The translations under genes were made by a program, and so were the position numbers. The notes beneath the pieces are model-generated. The model searched no databases. It saw only the letters and a program-made list of their open reading frames with translations, and was not told the DNA's origin. This document shows, in pieces, positions 40,178-51,764 of a stretch of DNA of 64,000 nt (its first letter is position 1; each line of letters opens with the position of its first letter). This stretch comes from Ectobius pallidus (taxonomy: Eukaryota > Arthropoda > Insecta > Blattodea > Ectobiidae): contig CAXKWD010000005.1 of NCBI GenBank assembly GCA_964059195.1, positions 152,549,265 through 152,613,264 of the forward strand, given 5' to 3'.

Positions 40178-43100
40178 CTGGAAAGAAAAAATGTTACTGT
40201 ACTAGTTTCAAATTTAAGAATACCGTATATATACTTCACACACACACATACATGTACGTAGCCTTTATATATCGATCTAACCACAGGGTATAGCAAGGCC
40301 AATAGTGGCACCGGAAATTTTTCTGTGGGTGTGCTAGAAGAATGTAAAAGTGAACTGCGAGTGTACGTATTTGTAATCAAATATAACTTACGCCTCCAAT
40401 TTGATGAATAATTGAATTAAATTTGTGTCATCCTAACGTTTGTTTTATATGCCTATTTTGCATTGTAACGTGGTCAGGTAAGCAGTTGAAAGATCTTTAC
40501 AAGAACTCTAGTCTCTGGGATTGTTTGGATTCAATTTATTTCAAATTTTTAAATGTTGCTAGAACTGGATGCCAATTCTCACTTCAAAATATCACAAAAT
40601 ATCTTTTGTGGTATCGATTGAAAAGGTACACTGGTTGCACATGTTTTAAAAACAAAAAATAACTCCATGAGTTTATTTTCAGCATTTTGAAATTTTATTC
40701 TTTAATTGTCAATTTTGTATAAAGCAAGGGTAGACTAAAGGGTGGGACAATATGGTAATGCTCATTGGCAACACTATTTCTTTTTTAGAGTCATAAAGTT
40801 AGAGAGCACTAAACAAGTGCATATGTGCTGCTGATATCAACTTGTGATGAAGATCATGTACCAGTATTGGTAACATACAAACAACTGTGGAATTCTTAGG
40901 ACGTTCTTGAATGTGTAACCACCAGCTTTAATGCATGCAGCACAAAGTTGTAATATTGACTGTCATGTATGTTACAAGGATTACACTTATAGCACAAAGC
41001 TCTGCAAAACTGGTTAATGCACTGTTTAAAACATAAATATGGCCCATGACTAATCGCTTAAGTTAATTAATGGCCCTGCATTTAAGAAAGTTGGGGCAGC
41101 CCTGATATAGAGTGTGTGCTTTGGAGAGTTTAATTAATAAGGAGTTATGTTATATCAACTTAGCATCAACTTACAAGAAGCGTCTGCTGATAGAGGTTTC
41201 TTTGACCCCATCACTTGATCAGCTGCCTCTTCAAAAGATTACTAAAATTAATTTACATACCACATTTACACCAGCCATGTCAACTGCAGAGAGATTATGT
41301 AGTAACTCTGCTGTCCTTGGCATGTCTCGAAATAAATGGTTTCTGGACATTCCATCTATTCCAAAAATCAGTGCATTGAGATTAGAACTTTTCAGTTCTG
41401 AAGTAATACTGGCACATCGGGATTCTATTTCAGGCTTCTCTTGTATAAATGCAAAATAATCTCGATATATTTCTGTCTTGTTAACATAACATGTTACTAC
41501 TACATAATCGTCTTTGATGGTGGTTTGAACAAATGGTATGCACACTGATGCAAAACTGCAAACAAATGAAAGCATTATGTCAACATTCAGAAACTGTTAT
41601 CACACATTGTCAGTTGTAATATTGACTGTCGTGTATGTTACAAGGATTACACTTATAGCACAAAGCTCTGCAATAATACCTTTGTCAGTTACTGACGGGC
41701 AGTTTCTGAAAGGATAGTTATTGCTAGCTTATTGGCTTAATGTACTATCTTAAAAATGAGTTCCTGAATAGTACCACTGATTCATCTTTATCGCCTGATG
41801 AGATAAATTCCAATAAATCCTGTTATTCAGATCCACTGCATTTCTATGCCATAAATAACTATTTATTTGATGTAGTGAAACCTCGTTTTCTGTTTATTTA
41901 CAAATTGAAACATGGTCGTGTTATTGTTAGAAAGGCCCTTTTTATTGGATCCTAATTGTATTCATTATATTGCACCAATCCCCATTATTGATGATTAATT
42001 AAAGATAGACTACAATTCATTTTGGCTGCAAACATAAAAGTAAGCTACAATAACAGCCTCAGTTCAGTGTCAACCTTAAGAAAACACTGAGGTAAGTTGG
42101 AAGGAACTCATGCAGGAAATCCGTGTTTGATTCCGGGTGGTGAACATTTTTTCTCCTTTGTAATTTGCTATCACTTTGAGTACCTTATCTTATTTTTCAG
42201 TGTACTTTTGCTGCCTTCACAAAATTATAAATTAGTATTAACAACAAAAGTAATGGTATATTTAGGAGAGAATGTATGCCTTCAGAATTAATGAAGAAAT
42301 TTGCTTAACTTACTGAGGAGTTTCGTTATATCCATTTAGGAAGTGTAAAATTATTTGCTTACAAGAAGAGTTTGTAAACAGCCGGCAAGAGGGAGAGAAA
42401 TCACATACTATAGTACATACTTGGCTTACATGGATCACAATAGGTGTTTAAAATGGTGCCCTCGATTGTGAACACATTCATTATAGGGCAGCTGGAAGCC
42501 AGGTAAATCCCCTTACACTCACGCATCCTCCAGCCTTCCAGCCGCCATCCTTATTTGCTAGAGGTATAGTTATAGCTCTGGTTAACATTTCTGTTCAATC
42601 ACAAAAGTTCATGTCAACTGATTGCCTGTATTTCTGCTGTGATAGTATTCTTCAATTCTTTTAAAGTGTGCAATGTGGAAATGCCAGTCTCTTGTGCTAA
42701 ACATTTCAGTGATTTTCGGGGTGTTATAATCTGGTTCCTATTTTGTCCAGCTCCTCTTGAATTACTCGTTTTTTGTTCAAAAAAGGTTCTGTATACGGGA
42801 CTTTATTCACAGGGTAATGAACAGATTACCTGCTAGGAATTGTAACATCTGGAAACTTACAATGGAATTTTGTCTGACACTTTCTTGCAGAAGAGCATTT
42901 CACAAACGTATCATACAGAAAAATTTGTTGTTCTAAGGTATCTTAAAGAACACAAGTTTACTATTAAAGCACACATCTACCCTTCACGAGGAACCGATAA
43001 ATTTCAACTGTCGTGAACAGCTGTGAGCAGCAGCTGCTAGACACCAAAACAGGCGCCACCTGCCCAGCTGACCGATCAATTTCTAGATGCACTGTATTAA

Positions 43101-46100
43101 CATATTATCAAATTAAATTTGTTACAGGCATGTTATTCTTTGTTTAGGCAAAATAGGTTGGAAGAAATATTTTATGTTAAAAATTGTGACGCTGTTGTGT
43201 TTGGATTTGTATATAGATTAGAGAATTTCCTTCATAACTTTTAGGTTACACATGATGAGTATGACAAAGGGGAATCTTTGCAGTTATAAAGACGAGAAAA
43301 CATTTATATACTATGTAAATAATACCGTAAGTGTATAAGTAATTGTAGTATGGTAAATGATACTTTTTAAACCTTGCAAACAAATATTATAAGAAATTAA
43401 TTTAGCATTTTCAGTCGCCATGATGGCAGGAGAGATGTGTTTTATAATTCCTATTCCACAATGGAAATTCTCTCTGTGCTTTGTCAATTGTGTGACGGGT
43501 ATTTCATAGCCGTTCACAGATTTCTATCTAATGCATAAAGAGAACTAACGAGATTTTTTTGCACCCCGTCTCATATAGCTCATACCCTTTCTGCTAATTT
43601 GAACAACACTGTAGCTTATTGTGACGAGTATCTGAGTCAGTATTTAAACTCTTTGGATTTTTATCCATGTTCAAAATCCCTTCTCTGCTTATTGCTATGA
43701 TGCTATTGATATCAGCATTTCAAAAGATTAGTTTAATGTAGTGACAAACAAGTTCTAGAATGTTACTTACACTTTTTCTGATTCTTGTCCAAGATGATGT
43801 GGGTGTCGCCAAAATGCACGATAACAGCAGTTGAGAGTCTGATATTCTTTTACATATGTTGAAACAGCTTCCTGAACAATAAATAGTTTTGTAAGGTTGG
43901 TTCCTATGAGAGTTGGTTTCCCACCCTTGCATACTGTTGGCGGTGGTTTCTTGATATACTCTTGAATAAGAGGGTCCCAAGGATCCAAATCAGGAATTTT
44001 ACAACCTTTTGTATCCACGATATATGTTGTTGGTTTTTGCTTGGTTTCACTGAAGGAATCTGTTAAATGGAAAACATCTTATTCAGATTATTATAAAATA
44101 ACTAACTCGACCCTTGTAAATAATCCATGTGATAAAATATGCTTTGGTCTAGGTATTATTCTGTCTAGAGACAGTCTGGATCCGATCTCATGAACTTACA
44201 AATTCCAGAGTTGAGCCTTTAACTTTTCCATGGTTTTGCTGCAGAACATGGCATCAATAGCTGGGGGGGGGGGGGGTACCTCAGGTACTCCATGCAATTA
44301 CCTTTGAATTTGCCATCATAATCTTTTTTATTTTCCTGAATATTTTATTTCATTGAATAAAATATATTTTTAGTATACGCTCTCTAAAACAGTTGCGTGT
44401 CGAACTGATAACATGCCGAAAAATTGCATTTTAGCAACCAAGGCCGCTAAAATTGCATAAAACTGCATCCAAACTGCATTCAAAATGCAGTCACACCAAC
44501 ATTAACATGGATTTAAGCATATAAGTGGCCATTAAATAACAAATTTAAGCCAACATGTTTCTTTATGATAATCAGAAACTTTACCATGTGTTTCGCTTGT
44601 TAGTCTCAAGTATAACTATCACTGTTAAAATCATTATAAAAATGTTAATACAGATATAGTTTGGCCTACTCTTCCATGAAACAAAAATTATGTGCCAACA
44701 AAATTACAGGAAAATAGTTTACCTCATTTCTTGCCAAAAAATTGTTTATATTTCTTATCACGTTTACCAAGTAACCTAAATTTTTTTATTATTGAGTGTC
44801 GAGTTTGTGGAACTTTACTGTATCACATATTTTAAATATTAGTAACGAAAAGAAAAGGCCACAGATTAGTTCATCATCCAAATTCATAAACAGGGTCATG
44901 AAGCAGTTCATAACGTATAAGTATAAATTAAAACACACTATATTCTCTCTTGCATTGAGAAGTCAAGTGATTTTGAAATACTAAAAATATTAACTAAATA
45001 CCAAATTCTAAGTAGAGGGGGATAAAGTAGTAATAAATTTAACTTCTTATATTTTGTTAATCTTCATTCAATATTGCCACTGAATTCCATTTCACTGTAC
45101 ATAATAAATAGGTACATACTGCATTGTATTCTCCACAGACAAAAGTTTGTAAATCTGTAAAAGGATCCTGCCTTACTTACTATTTCCTTCTTCTTCAAAA
45201 TTTGATCTACCTAAGGATTTGTTCAAAATGGTGTCTAAATCTAAGAATTGTTGCTGTGGTTTAATTGTAGTCGTCTTCTTTGAATTGCTAGTCCAGGAAC
45301 CTGTAGGAAAATTTCTGTCATTAATAGTATCAATACTTGAAGGATCTGCAATAAGGATTTGTAATGCATATTAAGTGATTCTGTAAAGGCTTTGGGTTAT
45401 CTTGTCAAACCTAAAATTTTTATTTCAATATTATTTTATTTGTATTATTAATGCCATTAAAAATCCTGGGCCCGAGTCCTCTGGGAGGAGTTATAAACTA
45501 TGGGTCCCATGTTGTAAATTTACGGCCCAAATAAGAGCCAAAATTAGAACTTCTGGGAAAAATTTCCCAGCATTTTCACATTCTAGTACAATATCTTAGT
45601 TTCCTCCCAGAGAACTGCCTGTCACCTGCCATTTTGCCCTCCACAGGAAAATTATCCACATGTAAATTAATTTTTGCTAATGAAACCTATTGTGAGAGGT
45701 CCCAGTGCTCTATACAAAGAGTATGGGTTGATGTATTGAAGATTGTCCTCTGTGGAAAGCAAGTTAAAATATTAGGAGAGATTTGTACAGTACCGGCCGG
45801 CTGACAGTACCAGGCACTGCCATTTCTACTTTCTGGGGGTAAAGGGCAAAAGCTTACACTTGCTAAATTAAAGAATCAAACTTTCCCTTATAATACGAGG
45901 GAAGTCAAAAAGTAAAGGGACTTTTGCAATTTCTATTTTCAGGGTTTAGTAACACTGCTAGTATCCAGCGCTGAAGTAGTGCAGTCGGCAACACTTGTAT
46001 ACAACGTGTCACTCTTATTCCTGCGTTAGTCGGAGTGTAGCAAGCCGTTAAACATGGCAGCTCCGTTGTCGATCTGCACCAAGGAGGAAATGAGGGCAGT

Positions 46101-46915
46101 AAAGTATTGGTGATTTCATCCAACGACTTTCACATTGTCCTCAGTGGTTGACATCGATGGCCTGCCTGATCTTTCGTTGTCACATAAAGAAGTTCTTCCC
46201 TGTTTGAAGCGCTCTATCCATTCGTAGATCTTGCTTCACAATAAACAGCTGTTGCCATACTGTTCTTAATTCGACGAATAATGTCCGCAGGTTTAACACC
46301 TTCCACAATCAATAAGCGAATCACTGCCCTCATTTCCTCCTTGGTGCAGATTGACAATGGAGCTGCCACGTTTAACGCTTTGCTACACACCAACGACTAA
46401 TGCAGGAATAAGAGTGACACATTCAATAGAAGTGTTGCTGACTGTACTACTTCATTGCTGGATACTAGCAGTGTTACTAAACCCTGAAAAGAGAAATTGC
46501 AAAAGTCTCTTTACTTTTTACTTTCCCTCGTAGTTCAGGCATTCTTTTGTTCCTTCATTTTTATCTGAGCTAGTGTTGATTTCCTTGCTTAACTGATCAC
46601 TTCTAATTAGTAAATTTGCAAATTGCCTAGATAATTACTGGCCAGTATGGTAACACGATTTTCATACAGCAAGAATATTCAGCTTTTTTGTATTGTTAAG
46701 TAAACATCATTTCAGAAAAGATGGCAGTTAAAACATATCCTGATATTCTTAAAGCATTCATTGGCCTAGTGAGTTAGTGAGATAAATTTTTGCATACCTT
46801 TCAGTTTGAGAGCATAGCTGATGAACAATATAATAGAAAATAAAAGTAATGTGATGTAGAATTTACGAAGATGTGAGGAATTACAGAGTTTCAAAGCATA
46901 TCTCTTCACTGCAGC
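38903..46915 (-). CDS. DUF229 membrane protein, gene A (five exons, start exon not seen)
   Basis: Exons, in coding order: 46915-46798, 45345-45181, 44059-43771, 41555-41261, 40177-38903. All have AG/GT borders and agreeing phases, giving 713 residues. The first visible exon encodes one transmembrane segment (FYITLLLFSIILFISYAL) after basic residues, so a type II signal-anchor protein is predicted. The luminal part carries DUF229 hallmarks: GCKIPDLDPWDP, LIFGIDGMSRNHLFRDMPRT (an alkaline-phosphatase-like metal site), GPYTIYNLVPFLTG, GFFWDGRLTYHH and VFLSDHGFRWGEIRKT (second metal-binding site), plus Asn-linked glycosylation sequons. The family (PF02995) belongs to the alkaline-phosphatase/sulfatase fold; its substrate is unknown. 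Gene B is its neighbour paralogue. No in-frame ATG exists in the first exon, so a start exon lies further right. Confidence 0.9.
40947..41007. repeat. 61-bp direct repeat, copy 1
   Basis: GTTGTAATATTGACTGTCAT...CAAAGCTCTGCAA recurs at 41613-41672 with one substitution. The two copies bracket gene A exon 41261-41555. Confidence 0.85.
41261..41555 (-). CDS. DUF229 gene A exon with IDGMSRNH
   Basis: Encodes FASVCIPFVQTTIKDDYVVV and NALIFGIDGMSRNHLFRDMP. Acceptor TTTGCAG, donor AATGTG/GTATGT, ending on a codon boundary. An open frame extends upstream into the intron but the splice acceptor and gene B comparison set the border. Confidence 0.92.
41613..41672. repeat. 61-bp direct repeat, copy 2
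   Basis: Near-identical to the segment at 40947-41007. Its origin is not clear; it could be the ends of a small transposed unit or a local duplication. Confidence 0.85.
42090..42165 (+). repeat. SINE-like remnant with a B-box phrase
   Basis: AACTCATGCAGGAAATCC and GTGTTTGATTCCGGGTGG resemble the pol III B-box region of tRNA-derived SINEs; ATTTTTTCTCCTTT follows as in the piece at 22337. No target duplication found. Confidence 0.35.
43771..44059 (-). CDS. DUF229 gene A exon with PDLDPWDP
   Basis: Encodes SFSETKQKPTTYIVDTKGCK, IPDLDPWDPLIQEYIKKPPP and CCYRAFWRHPHHLGQESEK. Acceptor TTTAACAG, donor AAAGT/GTAAGT. The split codon gives Val with the next exon. Confidence 0.92.
45181..45345 (-). 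CDS. DUF229 gene A linker exon
   Basis: Encodes DPSSIDTINDRNFPTGSWTS, a Thr/Lys/Gln-rich stretch and FEEEGN. It has no counterpart that I can find in gene B. Acceptor TTATTGCAG, donor AATA/GTAAGT; 165 bp with phase 1 on both sides, so skipping keeps the frame. Confidence 0.8.
45458..45730 (+). mobile_element. Diverged SINE, family 2
   Basis: AAAAATCCTGGGCCCGAGTC, AATAAGAGCCAAAATTAGA and the TCCCAGAGAACTGCC series parallel 19261-19650, without the tRNA-like head. 5' truncated and old. Confidence 0.6.
45896..46530. mobile_element. Palindromic mariner relic (inverted 5' ends)
   Basis: Ends CGAGGGAAGTCAAAAAGTAA and its inverse, bordered by TA (45894-45895, 46531-46532). Both halves carry the N-terminus of a mariner transposase: + strand MAAPLSICTKEEMRAV from about 46054, and - strand AAPLSICTKEEMRAVIRLLI plus VEGVKPADIIRRI. 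The - strand copy continues further, then hits a stop. The catalytic domain is absent. So two heads face each other. Confidence 0.78.
46798..46915 (-). CDS. DUF229 gene A transmembrane exon
   Basis: Encodes AAVKRYALKLCNSSHLRKFY and then ITLLLFSIILFISYALKLK, a single membrane span with basic residues before it. Same length (118 bp) and phases as the gene B exon at 61603-61720. Acceptor TTATTTCAG, donor GAAAG/GTATGC. Confidence 0.88.
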
Positions 46916-46971
46916 CTGAAATAAAAGAAAGCTAACTTTGTAAATGACTAAGCTTATTCAGCTTATAAACA

Positions 46972-47441
46972 ACTAGCAGGTGCCTGCAGCTTTGTCCACG
47001 ATAATTAATTTAGAAATTAAAAATTAAAAGCAAAATAATTAAAACATTATATTTATTAACACTTAAGCGTGAATCATTCATAATCTAAACGATTAATAAT
47101 TATAATGAAACAGCTAAAAATTCAGCTTTGGAGTGCATTCCACGATTAGTAAGTGCCTCTATTGTATTTGACATTATAAACAAACAAAGGGACCAGGGTG
47201 AGCTCATGGAATCGAAGCGATCAATAATTCCATGCAGTATATTGAAAATAGTGTGATGCTTTTATTTCCAACTTATGACAAAAGAAGTCATTTGACAATT
47301 GAAATGCATTACCAAAAACTGATGCTTTGATTATGAAAAAAAAATCACGTTTTCTACCAGTTTTTCACTTATAACTCGAGAATGAAAGCAAAAATTAAAA
47401 ATCCGCTTTGAGGTGCATTTGGCCACCATTCGACATTGCAT

Positions 47442-47474
<33 letters not shown>

Positions 47475-47510
47475 AAGACAAACACTGCCTCTTATTATTA
47501 TGGTATAGAT
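46972..47510. repeat. Dispersed repeat with CAGA run
   Basis: Starts ACTAGCAGGTGCCTGCAGCT, has a pure CAGACAGA run at 47441-47475 and ends GGTATAGAT. Shares layout with 19153-20407. Non-coding. Confidence 0.5.
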
Positions 47511-47723
47511 AATGTTACTTTTTTTGTTGTTGTACTTTTCTAATTTCAAATTAATCTTGAGAACAATTTTTCTGATAATGATTGCCTGCTACCTATAGGC
47601 CTCCAATTTTTCTGCAACCAGTGTGCTGCAGCATAGATTTTAAAGACACAAACAGATAAATCATTCATTTATTATAATTTGTGATGAAAAATGAAAACTT
47701 GCTGATAATGTTGGTTGTTAACA

Positions 47724-47841
47724 CAGGGGCGTATTTAGCTACTTAAGCGCCCCTAGGCTGAGAAAAATATTTTCGCCCCCTTATTTCCACATAAATGTAC
47801 AAAGTAACCTACAGTAAGAATTATTGTAACTGAAATAGTGC

Positions 47842-47876
<35 letters not shown>

Positions 47877-48085
47877 TATAATAATAAATAAATAAGTAAA
47901 AAAAATTAACAGGTGCGTATTGTTGTCAATGTTATTCATTTCTGTTTCATTGTGCGTTACATTAGTACTATTTCGAAGAGGTATGAATAAAATGTTTGAT
48001 ATATTAAAAAAAACAGTAACAACTTTAAAGCCGCCCCTTCAAATCTGCCGCCCTAGGCAGCTGCCTAGGCTTAAATACGGCACTG
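47724..48085. mobile_element. hAT MITE (CAGGGGCGTATTTAGC end)
   Basis: Left CAGGGGCGTATTTAG and right TTAAATACGGCACTG are inverted. Flanks TGTTAACA and CGTTAACA give a 7-of-8 duplication. An AAT microsatellite (47842-47875) lies inside. Phrases CGCCCCTAGGC and GCCGCCCTAGGC are the next inner inverted block. Confidence 0.75.
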
Positions 48086-48603
48086 CGTTAACATGGTAAT
48101 TTAATTTCACATACTTTGTACCAGTAGTCAGTTCAGTTTATATCTGCTTTCAATAAAACTCATATGACTAGTTCTAGAGGTTTTTTTGTGTATCATGGCC
48201 CACTGAAATTGCCAAAATACCTTACTGGTATGTGATCCTTGCGGCAAGAAATTTGGGGAAAATTCAAATATAAGTCACACCTTGGGAAGAATTGGTCTTC
48301 TCCCACCCACCCTCAGCAATGCAGTTTCTTTTAGACCACGATATAGCGAATTCTTCTGTCCTCGTATTATGAAGAAACTCGTGATTGGACGTTGGAGATG
48401 TGACGTCATACCGCTAGACGAGAGGTGACAGGCTGACAAACCTCATGGGAGATATAATATGCCACATTTTCAAAACCTACAAACAGTGTAACGTACATTA
48501 TTAAAAAATGCAAGGGTGCTTCGCTATGGCTACCGCCTCTGCTTCGCGCACTTAATTATGTGGTTAGTGTTATGCATTATGTAGCTATATATGTAGAAGT
48601 GGA

Positions 48604-48711
48604 TACAAGGCACTTGCGACAATATACAAGGACAGTGGGTACAAGGCACTTGCGACAATATACAAGGCCAGTGGGTACAAGGCACTTGCGACAATATACA
48701 AGGACAGTTGG
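48604..48711. repeat. Minisatellite, 3 x 36 bp
   Basis: Three units of TACAAGGCACTTGCGACAAT plus a GTGGG-ended half, with one or two substitutions between units. Open frames over it on both strands repeat because 36 is a multiple of three; they are not genes. Confidence 0.92.
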
Positions 48712-49383
48712 TCACTCTGCTTCGCTCAGAAACAAATTACCTCACACAGTCCGTACAAATGTCAATATTGAATGGGCGGAGCTGGACTTATATTTGAATT
48801 TCACCGAAGTTTGGAGATCATTGTTCTAATTCTTCACCAGGTTTTGTATTTCTTCTGCTAACATTAAACAATGTACTCATTAATTCTACTCACCATCAGA
48901 TAAATATGAATTTGCCTATATGGCAGCATGGTCACTAATGTTTGCTCTTATCTGTGTTTGTGTTGGAATGTTGACTTACCAGTACATTTCTGAAACTTGA
49001 CTTCAATTTACTCAGATCATTATTTTCTTTATTTTAGCAACATTTGAAGTAATCAGTTGTGACCCCTCTGAGAAATTATCACAATGTGGAGAAGTTTATA
49101 CATACCGTTAGTTTAGTAAAGACTGCTGCTATCATGTTCTACAGATTAACAATTTCTATCTGTGCATACATAAATAAAGCACATGGGTGCTGCAAAATAC
49201 TACAGATTGTCCTATTAGTGATACTTTTTGATGAAATTACATATCAGACTGTTGCAATTTGCATTTAAGTGTGTAATTTAATTTACCAGTACTCAACAAT
49301 GCAGACAATTGACAGGTTGAGTTTCTGTATTCATTTTTTTTTTAAATTTCTTCATTTATTTCCATTTTTTTCCTCCACTTCCC

Positions 49384-49441
49384 ATTCTTCTTCTTCTTCT
49401 TCTTCTTCTTCTTCTTCTTCTTCTTCTTCTTCTTCTTCTTC
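49384..49441. repeat. TTC microsatellite
   Basis: About nineteen TTC units without interruption; no gene. Confidence 0.95.
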
Positions 49442-49650
49442 TGAAATTCGTATTGGTATTAACCTCAGAAATGAAGTTCAGTCTGCATTCAAGTACATTT
49501 TCTGAGACATCCTTCTGAACAAAAAACTAATTTTGTGGCAGATTTATATGTAAAATTAAGTTAATTCATAAATAGTTCACTTGATCGAACTGGCTCTTAT
49601 TTAAGCAGGGTTAAAATAAATATTTCAATAAGGGCTTATTATATATTAAA

Positions 49651-49799
49651 TAATAAATGAGTCAATTTTGTGACACTTACTTCACTTAAGTCTTCTAGTT
49701 TGGAGACCAGTTTCGGGGGGAAGGATCTTCCCGAAACTAGTCTCCAAACTAGAGGACTTTTAAAGTGAACTAAGTGTCACAAAATTGACTCATTTATTA
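49651..49799. repeat. Hairpin with arms of about 67-70 bp
   Basis: Arms 49651-49717 and 49730-49799 are inverted with few mismatches and a 3-base indel, around a 12-base loop. Outer sequence TTATTTAATA/TATTATAT extends pairing a little. Probably a hairpin MITE; no class assigned. Confidence 0.85.
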
Positions 49800-50513
49800 T
49801 ATAATATATTTTTAGAAAACTTCACTGTTACAAACTTTTTGTAATAATTAATATTCAAAGGACTTTTTACTTTATATCGTAATTATATAGTGTTAGTGCC
49901 TTTTCTACAGTATTATGTACATCTACATATATCACTTAAGTGGTCACATTTACAGGGTTAGTTAAAAGTCCCACACTGCCTAACTATCTTTTGAAGCATG
50001 TGATTCAGTGACGTGAAACTCAGAGTGTTGCTATAGCCCTATAGGGGAACTCAAAAATGTTATTATTGAATTTTGCAGACTTCAGTTTAACCAGATGTAA
50101 CTCCAACTCTTTTATTTTAAATGGAACACCGAATAATTTTTATTTTTTTGAATAGGAATACATAGTGCATATTATAAATTTATCATTAGATTGCACAGCC
50201 TCCCTCCCAATGAGGGATACAGCCCAGATATAGACAGATCGATATGCACCTTTGATGTCCATAAATGAGAGGTTTCACTGTAATTGTCTAAGTGAGTTCA
50301 TTGGAAAATACAGGAACAGCCAGGTTGTACCTACTGCACTTGAAGATAATCATCTGCAATTATTTTACACGTCTTCTTAAAGGAACTAAATAGGCATTTG
50401 CTAAAAATTGGAGATCTAGTCGTAATTATCAGCAATCACAATTGAGAAACATTGTATCTAAAGAAATTTGTAGAAATGTTTATAAATCATAAATGTTTGT
50501 TTTAATAAATAAG

Positions 50514-51764
50514 TCAAGATTTACAATAACAGAAAGGTCTCAGAAAAGCATCTTCAATACAGAAACTTTGGTTCTGATATGCACTTATCCTCTGAATTTT
50601 TCCAACCAACTGAGTACTGCTCAAAACACTCCATGATCCAGGTCGGTAGCGGTAAGTTGCTTCAAACAGTCCTCCTCCTGGTCTTGTCTTAATAATTACT
50701 GTATAATCAGTGAGGTCATCTATTTTGCCTTCAACAGTTTGTAACAGATTGTCAGTCTTTTGACTGTGTATCCAAGCTGAATGTATTTCTTGTAATTCTA
50801 GTTTGGCACATTGAGGATATTTTGAAACACTTTCTGATAAATCTTTAATTAAGACAGATGCTATTGCGATAACTGACAGGTTACTGACGTTTAGTGGTAT
50901 CATATCTTGACACAGGCACAAATTACTATCAATACCTGCAGCTGTACAAGTTCTTGATTCAGGAATTGGAAGAAATAAGCTGATTCCTCTAGGCAGCACT
51001 GTACTTTCATTCAGTTTTAAAGTTCTGTTTTCACAGTTTTCATCTGTTATTGTGTGTGCGTGATTAAGAATATCTAATAATGTTTCATAAGCATCGTAAA
51101 CTGTCACAAGTCGTTTCGTGTTCATATATATATTTTGCATTGATAAACTGTACTTCTCTTTGAACCACTCGGGGAATAAAAAAAATAAGAATGGATTCCT
51201 TTGTTCTTGAAGTCCTTGGAAAGTTTTGCGCATATCTCCCCAACGATACCCATGATCGCTTAAAAACACTAATACTGTTCTGTTAAAAATTCCTGATTGA
51301 AGATGTTTACTGAGTATATTTTCATACATAATATCGTATGAAGGATGAAGATTGTATTGATGATATGTAAGGCGAGCATCCCAGAAGAAACCAAAGAAAC
51401 GTTTTGAGGTCATTGTTGTTAAAAAATCACTCATCAAGTCCAGTAGCACCTGTGATTCAACTCGAGCTCCAAAGCAGTTATTCTTAATATGCTTCTGCTT
51501 CCATTTTTGTTCTAGAAAAAGAACAGGTTGCAAATAATAATCTGAAAGTGGAACCCGGAAGCCAGCTCTGCCATTAATAAACACATTCCATTCTGCCATG
51601 TTTTCTCCATAAGCAGTTCTGTAGCCTGCTTTACTGTAATTATTATAAATCCAGGGACATAGGTCAAATGGAATGGCTGGTTCTTTCCAACAGGAAGCAA
51701 GTAGCTCATCTACAGATAGACCAGTTAATAGAGGAACTATGTTATATATTGTGTGTGGCCCAAC
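50514..51764 (-). CDS. DUF229 gene B last exon
   Basis: Starts VGPHTIYNIVPLLTG after acceptor TTGTTATAG and runs 416 codons to TGA. The ATG at 51599 inside it is an internal Met. About two thirds of residues match the gene A exon by eye. Confidence 0.93.
   Translation of the reverse strand, partial: VGPHTIYNIVPLLTGLSVDELLASCWKEPAIPFDLCPWIYNNYSKAGYRTAYGENMAEWNVFINGRAGFRVPLSDYYLQPVLFLEQKWKQKHIKNNCFGARVESQVLLDLMSDFLTTMTSKRFFGFFWDARLTYHQYNLHPSYDIMYENILSKHLQSGIFNRTVLVFLSDHGYRWGDMRKTFQGLQEQRNPFLFFLFPEWFKEKYSLSMQNIYMNTKRLVTVYDAYETLLDILNHAHTITDENCENRTLKLNESTVLPRGISLFLPIPESRTCTAAGIDSNLCLCQDMIPLNVSNLSVIAIASVLIKDLSESVSKYPQCAKLELQEIHSAWIHSQKTDNLLQTVEGKIDDLTDYTVIIKTRPGGGLFEATYRYRPGSWSVLSSTQLVGKIQRISAYQNQSFCIEDAFLRPFCYCKS

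Noticed and set aside
44260..44277. G run as a possible assembly gap or quadruplex
   Set aside because: A single homopolymer of about 12 G; no further G tracts near enough to support a quadruplex.
48560..48829. Frames with repeated RHLRQYTR or CILSQVPCTH peptides
   Set aside because: Produced by the 36-bp minisatellite, which keeps all frames open.
49269..49505. Poly-Ser frame
   Set aside because: Produced by the TTC microsatellite.
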